Made by a program: the position numbers and the translations under genes
Notes under the pieces: model-generated
What the model was told of the DNA's origin: nothing
Seen by the model: the letters and a program-made list of their open reading frames with translations, nothing else
The model's database searches: none
Part shown: in pieces, positions 48,303 through 59,002 of the stretch
Position numbering within the stretch: the stretch's first letter is position 1
How the letters are laid out: each line of letters opens with the position of its first letter
NCBI GenBank assembly: GCA_029255685.2
Contig: CM055314.2
Coordinates: 9,132,399 to 9,196,398, forward strand
Origin: Silene conica
Taxonomy: Eukaryota; Streptophyta; Magnoliopsida; Caryophyllales; Caryophyllaceae
DNA: 64,000 nucleotides
Direction of reading: 5' to 3'

Positions 48303-49248
48303 AAACCCTACTCACAAACACCCTAAACCCTACTCACAAACACAGACCTCAAAACACGAAAACCTAGCCGCCACGTCAGGGAAGAAGAGGGAGTCATTCA
48401 CGGTGGTCATACACTAGCGTAGGGTGGTTCGAATTGGCCGAAGATCTGGTATGTTCACCACCACGTTATTAGTTCCTTTTGTGTTTATGAGTTTTATCGC
48501 ATAAGTGACTGAGTTTACATGGCTAGTTCTTGGTTATTTTTTTCATAATTTCGTACTGGGACACGCAATGTATACATGTAAATCATTGGTGGGGTGTCGT
48601 CGGTTGTTAAAAGTCGTCGTAAAGGGTGGTTAAGTCGGTGGCAGGGGATCACTGCTCTGTTTTTATTACTTTTACACAAGTTTTGTTGCTTATTTATCAT
48701 ACGTTTAAGTTTGAGTTTGCATCTATTTTATTATGGGTCGTGGGTTAGGTTGTCAGGTGGTGGATGGGTGGTACAGATGGTGATAATCACGGTGGTTAGA
48801 AGTGGTTGGCTATGGTGGAATAGGGAGTTTCGAAAGGCTGTCAGTGAGTTTGGGCGTTACACTGTGTCGTGGGGGTTTGCTTGGGTTGGTATCACCGCCG
48901 ACCAGGGGGAGGTCTATGCGCTGGTACCTTGGTGGTTGTGGGCGTCTGGTGTCAGTGGAGGTGGTTATGGTTAGTATATATGGTCGGTGTCAGCCTTGTC
49001 AGTGGTGGTTTCAGGGGTCTTCGCGGGGGTTGTTGAGAGGGTGTTTTACAGTAGGTTGTGAACCAGGCCTGGTAACGGCTCTGGTTCACCTCGCCTGAGG
49101 AAGTCGACGGCCTTGGTGGTTGTGAGTGGTGTAGGGGACTGTGTGGGGGTCGTGTCTGGTGGTTGCCGGCGGTGGCTGGGCTGGCCAAGCGGTTGTGAAA
49201 GGGTGTTGGGGGCCGCGGGTTAGAATGCGTAGGGTTGTTTTGGTTTAT
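48303..49248 (+). repeat. Chromovirus-like LTR, part 2 of 3
   Basis: Follows the copia duplication. CCCTAAACCCTACTC stretches, a GGTATGTTCACC stretch and a G/T-rich segment match, in order, the minus-strand repeat at 6539-7949. No convincing gene; glycine/tryptophan/valine-rich frames are compositional. Its last five bases (TTTAT) are the element C duplication. Confidence 0.5.
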
Positions 49249-50793
49249 TGATGCCCGTCGTTGAGGGTACCAAAGATAAAATTTATAATTCCTAACCTTA
49301 ACAATAGATAGCGAAAGTCAGGGTCGAACCACAAGGAGGTGGGGAATGTTTATTGTCTTAATGTTAATGTTTAAGGTAACAAGTTTTGGGGGTTTGATTG
49401 GTTGATACTATATCTAAGGCAAAGATTAAAATAAAACAAGAATTAAAAGATGAGAATAAAATATAATAAAAGGGGATGCTAGGATGTTTGGGTAATAAAT
49501 AGCTAAGGTAAAATAAATCCTAAGGTCAACATGTATTGCAGTCGCGTAAGGGGGGTGTAACATAACTTTTTAGGTCTATGCTACCTAATAGCTCCTTTCG
49601 GCCTATGCTATTAGTTCCTAGGTCTCACAATTATTGGGTGTCAACAATAAGGGTGATTCCTAAATCCCAGGTTACATACCTTTCAGCCTTGAGTAACCTA
49701 TCCGTCTTAAAGTGTAAACCAATGCCCTTCCCGTATCTTTCAATCTTGGGTAGGTCATTACTAACATCCTACAAGTCTCCTATTGGTCTCATTGCAGGAT
49801 ATTATAATTTATAAGAAAAGACGAAATAAGAAAACAGACGCGAGTGGTCGACCGACCGGCTACTCCAGTCGGCCGACCACGGCCTCGGTCGACCGACCGG
49901 CTATTCCAGTCGGCCGACCGTGGCCCTGCTACAGGTCGGGTTTTCGGATTTTATTTACCTATGCATATTATCCCCTACATCCTAACATATGAAAATTAGC
50001 TACTCATAACTGTTAAGACGAATATAAAATTGGGAATAAACATGGAGAACATAGTGAATAATCTAAACATGCAAGATTCAAATAAAGCTTGGGATTCTAA
50101 CTTAACAATTGTAATAAAAGCAATAAGAACAATAATAAAGCAAGATTAAAAGAGCAATTACCACAATTTGGAATTAGGGCAGAAAGAAACTAACTTTATT
50201 GATGAATGCTTGAGAACTATTGAAGGATTATAATTGAACTAAAAACTAAATAGAATTCTCTAAATAAGACTTGATTATAAACCCTAGCTACAAGATTAGC
50301 TTATATAGGGTAAAAACTAAGAGTTTCCTTAAGATTCTAATTCTACTTTATTTCCGAAAAAGAAAAGAAATCGTATGGGCTTTAATCTGGTCGGCCGACC
50401 CGTATAACTGGTCGGTCGACCACCTCTTGTTGGGCTTCTCTTATTTCCGGCCCCTTTTATGAAAATTGGACTTTATGAAAATCGGGCCTGGTCGGCCGAC
50501 CCGTATAACTGGTCGGTCGACCGCTTCTGCACGGAAGTCTTCGGATCTCTTCTGTTTTGACTCTTGGTACTTGATTTTCGACTCCAGTTGACTTTCCATT
50601 TATTCTTTAATTAAGCAAAAGACTTGAGGATACGAGTTTGGTGCTAAATCGTCTCTTTTCCGCATAAATCTGCAAAAGTGCATAAAAATACGAAAGTACA
50701 CAATTTGTGGGAAATAGAGGCTAAAACATAGTAAATGAGCGACCAAATACGTGTAAAAATAGATGTAAAACATCATAAAATAGACACGTATCA
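49249..50793 (-). repeat. Element C 3' LTR
   Basis: TGATGC to GTATCA, 1545 bp, with palindrome cluster near 49843-49920 and two pairs near 50390-50521. Confidence 0.94.
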
Positions 50794-52792
50794 AATTCCC
50801 CAAACCAAACCCTTGCTTGCCCTCAAGCAAGAAATAGACTCGATCTTAACTAATGGAACGATTTCAATCTCAGAGCGAAATTTACATGTAAGCCTGAACC
50901 AATACCAAGTACAAAATGAGAAAGTATTTAAAATCATGCAAACGAGTTATGGTGTTGTCATTCTCGCATATATAAAAACTATAGAGTCTTATACCATGGA
51001 CTCTCGCGGTACGCTCGAGACACTCATGAAGCAAAGGGCGAGTATATGTAAAAGATAGAAAGAAGTAAATTTTGTCATGACACTCACCTAACTGCGACCC
51101 ATGGAAACATGCCTGCAATCTAACATGAACAAGAATTCTACAACTTTGTATGACAATCTCATTAAATGGCCTAGATACATGCAATTAAGGTAATGAAAGA
51201 TATGTGAGGTAAAAGGTAGAAAGTGGTTAAGATGTTTTTGGATATGTGGGGTTAGTAGCCAAGCTAGTAAAACCGATTCCCAACAACATACTTCACGACT
51301 TTTTTGATATTAAGAAAGTGCTCTTTTGTAGCACAACTCTCACATTAAATAAGAAAGGACTCCCAAATATTTTTGAATGAAGCACGGGAGTGATAACATA
51401 TAAAAGAAAGGGATTTTTGGAACGAATTTTTTCCTGATTATGTCAGTTGGTCGGCCGACCTGTATATGTGGTCGGTCGACTGACTTTCGTATTTTTTTTC
51501 GTATATTTTTTCCGTTTTTCTTTTCTTTCTTTCTTTTTCTGAATTTTTCTGTTCTTTTTCTTTTCTTGCTTTCTTTCTTTCTTTTCTCTTTTTGCTCATG
51601 ATAGCATACAAACCAAGATGCCTCAAAAAATAATCCAAAGACCACAAATACTAGCTTGGAAGGGTAGGCTAAGTATGGGATGTAGTTTTGGGGGAATAAA
51701 AAGGCAAATTTGGCTATGTGAAGCTTATGGGTAAATATGAGAGAAAGGATCCCAAATGCACGTATCAAGACTCACAAAACGAGAAAGTAAAACAAGTATA
51801 TAGCAATTCAAGTTCATGTTTATGCATATTGATGTAACATGTTCCAAGGGGAGTACTACTCACATCCTAGACGACTGGTTTAAGAATGAAACCAGGAAAT
51901 AAAGCTCTAAAACTTAGAATGTATAGTAGGTCGCCAAGGTATAAGTCAAGTCTCAAGATATGCAAGTTGACAAAAACTCGTAGATATGCAAAAGACTCTC
52001 ATACTAAAACAAGTTGACAAGGCAAGGTAAAGGCATAAACATATAAGATAGCTAAATCATCCTTGAAATACTTTCGTTCCGACTCGACCTATATGCTAAA
52101 ATAAACGTGCATTTTTTTTGATTTTTTTAAAATTTTTTAATTTTTTTGGATTTTTTTGATTTTTGTATATATAAGGAAAATAAAGAAAAGAACGATGCAA
52201 GACAGAAATGCAATAAACGTGTGACAAAATGCAATGCATGTAACACGAAACCATTCCCCAAACCAACCCGCACAATGTCCCCATTGTGCATTAGCCTAAG
52301 TAAAGGTTTCAGAAAATTAAAAGACAAATGTAAGTAAAATAAAATAAAGGAAAAACTGGAAAGAACTCACTGGGGTAAAAGATGCATGAGAAAAACCTCC
52401 CCAAACCAGCGTAAGCTGGGAGGTTTTGGTGGCCAGCAGTGCCACTCAAGTACCCAAGACGGTTGCACGATTCCCGAGGAAGAAAAACGAAAGACTGCGA
52501 CGGACAGTAGGTCGACCGACCGGTGTTTCTGGTCGATCGACCTCCTGTGAACAGCGAAAAAATCGGCGATACAGCGCGTCTGGTCGACCGACTGATGTTT
52601 CTGGTCGGTCGACCAGCTGAGTCCTGGAGGTCTTCGTTTTTCTTCGTAGAACCTGAAAAAGCAAGAAAAATATGCGCCCAACAAATGCACGAAATGCCAA
52701 AACGATTCTAAAAGTCTTAACTACTAGCAAACCGAACTAAAAAGTTCACATAACATGAAAAAAATTGTCTTAAAACTGCAATTTAAAAACAA
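50794..52792 (-). other. Element C 3' internal region, non-coding
   Basis: As in A and B: polypurine tract at 50794, purine-rich sense tract (51500-51600), palindrome pairs near 51449-51482 and 52509-52615, conserved hairpin at 52394-52425. Confidence 0.75.
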
Positions 52793-55663
52793 CTATCCGC
52801 TGAAGATGCGGAGGATATCCGACCACGGCTTCTGACGGCACGCCGTAGTCTCCACTGTTTTTGCTTCAGTAGCAAAACATATCTTCTTTCCTCCGTCGCA
52901 AAGCATATGCGACGGTCTCTCTTCTTGAGCTTGCTTCCTCTTTTTTTTCTCTTCTCGATCCACGACGTCTGGATCCTCATCCTCTCCATAGCTCAGGCAT
53001 CCCATTCCTCCTCTCTGGATGATAACTTCCTTCTCCTTGGGTTTCCCCAAACCAGTCCCTGCAGTAGTCACGATAGAAGTGTCCTCCCTATTGCTCTCAA
53101 TCTGGGGCGGAGGTGTAAAAACAAATACAGGAACAGGTAATAAAGGTGGAGAAGTAGTGATGACCTCATACTTCTTCTCAGAAGTTATAGCATTACATGT
53201 AATGGGGGTCATAGCATCCTTCTTCCTATAGGATAGACCATAGATGATAGAATGTTTGCCTACTTTGAAGGTTAGAGTTCCAGTGCCTACATCTATAATG
53301 GCACCTGCAGTGTGAAGAAAGGGTCTTCCTAGAATGATGGGTATATGGGCATCCTCTGGGATGTCCAAAACAATAAAGTCTACTGGGAAGAAAAACCTGT
53401 CAATACGCACAGGGATGTTTTCTAACACCCCTATAGGTTCCATAGATGTGCGATCAGCTATCTGGACTGTCATACTGGTCACTGCAAATTCGGTCATTCC
53501 TAGTTTTAAGGCAACGCTTAGGGGCATGACACTTATACTAGCACCTAGGTCGCATAAAGCCTTTTTAACTGGGAAGGTTCCTATATTACAGGGGACAGAA
53601 AAACTTCCAGGGTCTTCTAATTTATGGGGGGCAATGACATGTGTTAAAAAGCTAGATGACTCTTCAGTGAGAGCCACAGACTCAACCTTTTCTAGAGACC
53701 TCTTTCTTGACAAAAGCTGTCTCATGAATTTAAGATAAGAAGGAACTTGTTGAACTAATTCTAAAAATGGAACTTGAACATTTAATGAACGAATTACATC
53801 TTTAAATTTATCAAAAGATACCTGATCCTTCGAAGGCACGAGTCTCTCTGGAAAGGGAGCAGCTGAGGATTCCGTATTAGCAGCCCTTTTTAAAAACCTA
53901 GGGGTCTTATCACCCCTGAAAAGGAAATCCCGCAAGTTGTTCGGCAAATCTGGACGAAAGGGAACTTCGGGTTCTGCTTCAGTGGTCGGTCGACCAGTAT
54001 CTTCGGTCGGTCGACCAGTCTCCTGTTCAGGCGAAATCTTTGGATCCTGCTCTGTGGTCGGTCGACCAGATTCTTCGGTCGGTCGACCGACTTTGCTGTT
54101 ACTCGCCTTTTTTTCTGTTTCAGCCCCCACTTTAGCTCCACTTCGCAGGGTTACGACGTTTAGAGTCTCCTTCTTCTGGTCTGGTTTTGTCGGAAGTTGA
54201 CCCGGAGTGCTAGTATCATTCTTGCTCGCGATCTGAGCAATCTGGGTCTCCAACATCTTCATCCCCGCCTCTCTAGCCTGTGATTCCTTCTGAACCAACC
54301 CAATAAGATTTTGGATAAGAGCATCTGTGTTGGGTGGTGGATTAGAAGGTGGTTGAGGGTTGAAAGGTGGTCTTTGGAAATTCTGTTTATGTGGGGGTAC
54401 ATATGTGGAATTTTGCTGAGGTTGCATGTGCTGTGGGTTTTGAACATTCTGGCTTGTCCACCTTAAGTTGGGATGGACATTGTTATTATTTGGATCATAG
54501 AAATTATTCCCACGGTAATGCTGAAAAGCGGCACATGTTTCATTAGATGAAGTACAGAACTTTGACACATGCCCTTCTCCACCGCACCTCTCACAAGCAA
54601 AGGGTCCGTCCTGAACGGCGTTCACCTGGTAAATTCCTCCCTTGCTTCCACTCCCTAGATCGAGCTTTCCTGCAGCCTCAAATTTTTCCAACTTGGCCGT
54701 TAAGGCCTCAATTGCTGCCAGGTTGTATTCTGATTTTCTCTGATTTCCTCTGGAAGTACCATGCTCAGCGCGGTGCACAGCAACATCTTCTATTAACTTG
54801 AGACCCTTAGTCTCTCCTGAATTATCCTGGAATCTTCCATTAGCTGCAGCATCTAAGTAGGCCCTGTTGTCATCATAGAGGCCATTGTAGAACTGGTTGC
54901 AAAGAAACCATTGTTCGAATCCGTGATGTGGTATGGATCGAACAAGTCTCTTGAACCTGTCCCACGCCTCGCTGAAATCTTCATTGGGTCCTTGCTTGAA
55001 ATTAGTAATCTGCGCTCTTAAGGCATTAGTCTTTGATGCAGAATAGTATTTCCTGTAGAAAGCTAGGGCTAAGGTGTTCCAATCTGTAACTCCCGCAGCA
55101 GTGCGGTCAAGGTCTCTGTACCACTCTCTTGCAGAGTCCCTAAGGGAGAAGATAAACATGGTCTGTTTAATCTGATCCTGCGTTACTCCTTCTGGGGGTG
55201 CTATAGAGCATATGTAATCTGTGAAGATTTCAATATGCTTAGCTGCATCCTCATTGGCCGAGCCTCCGAATTGGTTTCTTTCAACCATAGTAATATAGGC
55301 AGGCTTGGCCTCGAATGGCTTCCCAGTACCTGCAGGTAAAGTGAACCCTTTGTATAGGTCCTTTGCCTGAGGCATAGAGTGACTGGCAATAGTTGCTTCT
55401 TCTGTCATGTTATCTTCTTCTTTAGGAAAAACTGGAAAGTGGGTAAAAGGTGGTGTTTTTGGTGAAAGTGGATTGATGGGTGAATTTGGTTGTGAAGGTG
55501 GTGTTTTTGGTGAAGATGGTGGTAACTCAAAAAGGTCTTCTTGAAATAAAGAGGATGGTGACCCTCCCTCTTGATTTGTTAGAAGCTGCTTTGTTCTTTC
55601 TCTAAGAGTCTTCTCAATTTCGAGATCAAGTGGTAGGAGTTCTCCTTGAACTGACCTGCGCAT
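52793..55663 (-). CDS. Athila-type gag-protease polyprotein, element C
   Basis: 956 codons from ATG at 55663, intact. Domain order as in A and B, with CCHC knuckle, coiled coil, GRPT linker (palindromic units at 53984, 54005, 54056, 54077) and protease LCDLGAS followed by ILGRPF. The GRPT linker is where the three copies differ most in their spacer residues, while unit positions are unchanged. With near-identical LTRs this is the best candidate for a recently mobilised copy. Enzymes for copying and integration are not encoded. Confidence 0.93.
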   Translation of the reverse strand: MRRSVQGELLPLDLEIEKTLRERTKQLLTNQEGGSPSSLFQEDLFELPPSSPKTPPSQPNSPINPLSPKTPPFTHFPVFPKEEDNMTEEATIASHSMPQAKDLYKGFTLPAGTGKPFEAKPAYITMVERNQFGGSANEDAAKHIEIFTDYICSIAPPEGVTQDQIKQTMFIFSLRDSAREWYRDLDRTAAGVTDWNTLALAFYRKYYSASKTNALRAQITNFKQGPNEDFSEAWDRFKRLVRSIPHHGFEQWFLCNQFYNGLYDDNRAYLDAAANGRFQDNSGETKGLKLIEDVAVHRAEHGTSRGNQRKSEYNLAAIEALTAKLEKFEAAGKLDLGSGSKGGIYQVNAVQDGPFACERCGGEGHVSKFCTSSNETCAAFQHYRGNNFYDPNNNNVHPNLRWTSQNVQNPQHMQPQQNSTYVPPHKQNFQRPPFNPQPPSNPPPNTDALIQNLIGLVQKESQAREAGMKMLETQIAQIASKNDTSTPGQLPTKPDQKKETLNVVTLRSGAKVGAETEKKASNSKVGRPTEESGRPTTEQDPKISPEQETGRPTEDTGRPTTEAEPEVPFRPDLPNNLRDFLFRGDKTPRFLKRAANTESSAAPFPERLVPSKDQVSFDKFKDVIRSLNVQVPFLELVQQVPSYLKFMRQLLSRKRSLEKVESVALTEESSSFLTHVIAPHKLEDPGSFSVPCNIGTFPVKKALCDLGASISVMPLSVALKLGMTEFAVTSMTVQIADRTSMEPIGVLENIPVRIDRFFFPVDFIVLDIPEDAHIPIILGRPFLHTAGAIIDVGTGTLTFKVGKHSIIYGLSYRKKDAMTPITCNAITSEKKYEVITTSPPLLPVPVFVFTPPPQIESNREDTSIVTTAGTGLGKPKEKEVIIQRGGMGCLSYGEDEDPDVVDREEKKKRKQAQEERPSHMLCDGGKKICFATEAKTVETTACRQKPWSDILRIFSG

Positions 55664-55762
55664 AAGAGGAAACTACAAGAAAAAGGTGAGAAGGTTTAAG
55701 GAACAAAAAGTTCCTTAAACAAAGAGAAACAAAAACAAAAAACAATAAACACTGGCGTCACC

Positions 55763-55780
55763 TCCCCGGCAACGGCGCCA
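55763..55780 (-). promoter_or_regulatory. Element C primer binding site (tRNA-Asp)
   Basis: Same tRNA-Asp complement, 5 nt from the LTR. Confidence 0.92.
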
Positions 55781-55785
55781 AAATT

Positions 55786-57330
55786 TGATGCCCGTCGTTG
55801 AGGGTACCAAAGATAAAATTTATAATTCCTAACCTTAACAATAGATAGTGAAAGTCAGGGTCGAACCACAAGGAGGTGGGGAATGTTTATTGTCTTAATG
55901 TTAATGTTTAAGGTAACAAGTTTTGGGGGTTTGATTGGTTGATACTATATCTAAGGCAAAGATTAAAATAAAACAAGAATTAAAAGATGAGAATAAAATA
56001 TAATAAAAGGGGATGCTAGGATGTTTGGGTAATAAATAGCTAAGGTAAAATAAATCCTAAGGTCAACATGTATTGCAGTCGCGTAAGGGGGGTGTAACAT
56101 AACTTTTTAGGTCTATGCTACCTAATAGCTCCTTTCGGCCTATGCTATTAGTTCCTAGGTCTCACAATTATTGGGTGTCAACAATAAGGGTGATTCCTAA
56201 ATCCCAGGTTACATACCTTTCAGCCTTGAGTAACCTATCCGTCTTAAAGTGTAAACCAATGCCCTTCCCGTATCTTTCAATCTTGGGTAGGTCATTACTA
56301 ACATCCTACAAGTCTCCTATTGGTCTCATTGCAGGATATTATAATTTATAAGAAAAGACGAAATAAGAAAACAGACGCGAGTGGTCGACCGACCGGCTAC
56401 TCCAGTCGGCCGACCACGGCCTCGGTCGACCGACCGGCTATTCCAGTCGGCCGACCGTGGCCCTGCTACAGGTCGGGTTTTCGGATTTTATTTACCTATG
56501 CATATTATCCCCTACATCCTAACATATGAAAATTAGCTACTCATAACTGTTAAGACGAATATAAAATTGGGAATAAACATGGAGAACATAGTGAATAATC
56601 TAAACATGCAAGATTCAAATAAAGCTTGGGATTCTAACTTAACAATTGTAATAAAAGCAATAAGAACAATAATAAAGCAAGATTAAAAGAGCAATTACCA
56701 CAATTTGGAATTAGGGCAGAAAGAAACTAACTTTATTGATGAATGCTTGAGAACTATTGAAGGATTATAATTGAACTAAAAACTAAATAGAATTCTCTAA
56801 ATAAGACTTGATTATAAACCCTAGCTACAAGATTAGCTTATATAGGGTAAAAACTAAGAGTTTCCTTAAGATTCTAATTCTACTTTATTTCCGAAAAAGA
56901 AAAGAAATCGTATGGGCTTTAATCTGGTCGGCCGACCCGTATAACTGGTCGGTCGACCACCTCTTGTTGGGCTTCTCTTATTTCCGGCCCCTTTTATGAA
57001 AATTGGACTTTATGAAAATCGGGCCTGGTCGGCCGACCCGTATAACTGGTCGGTCGACCGCTTCTGCACGGAAGTCTTCGGATCTCTTCTGTTTTGACTC
57101 TTGGTACTTGATTTTCGACTCCAGTTGACTTTCCATTTATTCTTTAATTAAGCAAAAGACTTGAGGATACGAGTTTGGTGCTAAATCGTCTCTTTTCCGC
57201 ATAAATCTGCAAAAGTGCATAAAAATACGAAAGTACACAATTTGTGGGAAATAGAGGCTAAAACATAGTAAATGAGCGACCAAATACGTGTAAAAATAGA
57301 TGTAAAACATCATAAAATAGACACGTATCA
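55786..57330 (-). repeat. Element C 5' LTR
   Basis: 1545 bp, practically identical to 49249-50793. Confidence 0.94.
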
Positions 57331-57335
57331 TTTAT

Positions 57336-57916
57336 TTTATTTTATTTTAATTTATTCTACATATATCTTTTATTAATTATGGTATTAATATTAATATTAT
57401 TGTTTTATTAAGGAAATATTAGTATTTATTTTTGGAAGGTATTAATGTAGCTATTAATGTGTATTTTGAATAGTTTATATTTCAAACGATTTAAGAAAGT
57501 TGCTATGTTTAGAAAGTTACCAATTTTGGAAGTTACTATTTTGGGAGATGTCTATTTTAGGAAACTTGCTATGTTGGGAAGTTTCTATATATAGTAGTTG
57601 TACTTGTATCACGGTTTTTAGGGAGTCTTATTGATCATACGTATTATGCGTTTAGGTAACGATTTTCGAGTGGAACATTTTTAGCAGTTGTGCAACTAAC
57701 GACTCCATTCGACTATTGAGGTAGGGGAATATCTCTGTCTGTGATTGTGATTTGGCATGAGGATACTCATTATCTGGTTGTTATATTTAATTGTGATATA
57801 TTGTGGCTGATTGATTATTATTAATTATCGTGGAGAACGGGGCTTGTGAAATGGGTCTTGTGATATGGGTCTTGTGATAAGGGACTTGTGATATGGCCAT
57901 GGGGAGGTGTGTTGTG
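57336..57916 (+). repeat. Chromovirus-like LTR, part 3 of 3
   Basis: AT-rich stretch, then a likely core promoter TATATATAG near 57588 and a tail with GACTCCATTCGACTATTGAGGTA less its last bases near 57690-57722, typical of gypsy LTR 3' ends. It stops at the next copia insertion at 57917. No PBS or coding part is visible. Confidence 0.5.
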
Positions 57917-58988
57917 TGTTGGAGATTGTGTCCTCCACATGTAGTGTGATAACGTCATTGCACATACCCTTGTACGGACAAGTGGGAGATTGTTGGGGCT
58001 GGTGTCCTTGACAATTAAGTACAATGACTTATTAAATCTCTTTAAGGATCACAAGGGAATACTTCAGTATTATTACCAGTTGATCCACGTTTATCAATAA
58101 CGGTTGGCTTGCTAGATAAGTTTGACGTTATTGTCATACGGATGGCGGTGATCAACTGGTCCCTATACGTCACACCTATAGGACACGTTTGAGAGATGTG
58201 AAGGTATGAAAATACAGTCACATTTTGCCGGATATGACTAAACGGTTAGTCAGAGGTATTGACTATTAAATTAGTCAATAAGATGTTGAGATTATTATTT
58301 AATACGGATTAAATAATTTTAGCTAATACGGATTACATGATTAATTCGTAAATTAAATATAAACGGTTATATTTAATTAAATATAGTATTCGCGTATTAA
58401 TATAAACAGTTATATTAATTTGGGTAATTATACAATATCGTATTTTGTCAGACCATTATTAATATATCGACTGTATTAATATCTGATAACATGTTACGAT
58501 TTATAATTATAAACCCGCGAATTATATTTAAGCAATTGGGTCGAATCACGCATTAGGATAAGGTAAGAGTGGAAAGCCCACTCCTACCCAAACCCTATTT
58601 CGGCCGAATCCTAGGGCTACATAAGGAGAGTCCTTCTCCTTATGTAGAGAACTCTTGGTGCACTGTTAAATTATCTCAAGGTAAAAATTAGGGTTTTGAG
58701 ACATTCTTTTCCCAAAACCTCAGATCTCACATCTAAAACCTCAAGGGCTCTCCCTATATTGCAAGGCAATTGGAGAGGATTTCTAGCACACGCGGCCACG
58801 TCTCAAACTAAGTCTTGGGTGCAAGGTATAGGAGGGAATTTGCATTAATTCCTTTTCTTAGGCCTTTTGCGCGAGGACTAAAGGTTGTACTTCTTTTCTC
58901 ATGTTTTTAATCTTATGACGATATTCACAATTGCATATTTCATTATAATCCTGCAAATTTAGGGTGAATACGCGTTTTATTCCCCACA
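57917..58988 (+). repeat. Copia 5' LTR with a 74-bp extension
   Basis: The standard LTR would be 57991-58988 (998 bp, ending CCCCACA). Upstream, 57917-57990 repeats the TGTTGGAG...GTACGGACAAGTGGGAGAT unit that lies just inside the 3' LTR in the related element (47232-47305). Confidence 0.8.
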
Positions 58989-58990
58989 AG

Positions 58991-59002
58991 TGGTATCAGA
59001 GC
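58991..59002 (+). promoter_or_regulatory. Copia primer binding site (tRNA-iMet)
   Basis: TGGTATCAGAGC two bases after the LTR. Confidence 0.95.

Larger units (their letters stand above)
49249..57330 (-). mobile_element. Non-autonomous Athila-like gypsy element C
   Basis: Minus-strand, 8082 bp, LTRs of 1545 bp at 49249-50793 and 55786-57330, duplication TTTAT (49244-49248, 57331-57335), tRNA-Asp PBS at 55763-55780. By eye I found a single LTR difference (AGCGAAAG at about 49311 against AGTGAAAG), so this is the youngest insertion. Gag-protease only. Confidence 0.95.

Noticed and set aside
48299..48350. Telomere-like CCCTAAA repeats
   Set aside because: Only a few isolated copies broken by CTCACAAACA; they belong to the LTR-like repeat also present at 6539-7949.
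48594..49098. Overlapping plus-strand ORFs of 98-126 codons
   Set aside because: They follow a G/T-rich stretch of the LTR-like repeat; composition (G, V, W) explains them and no motif is present.
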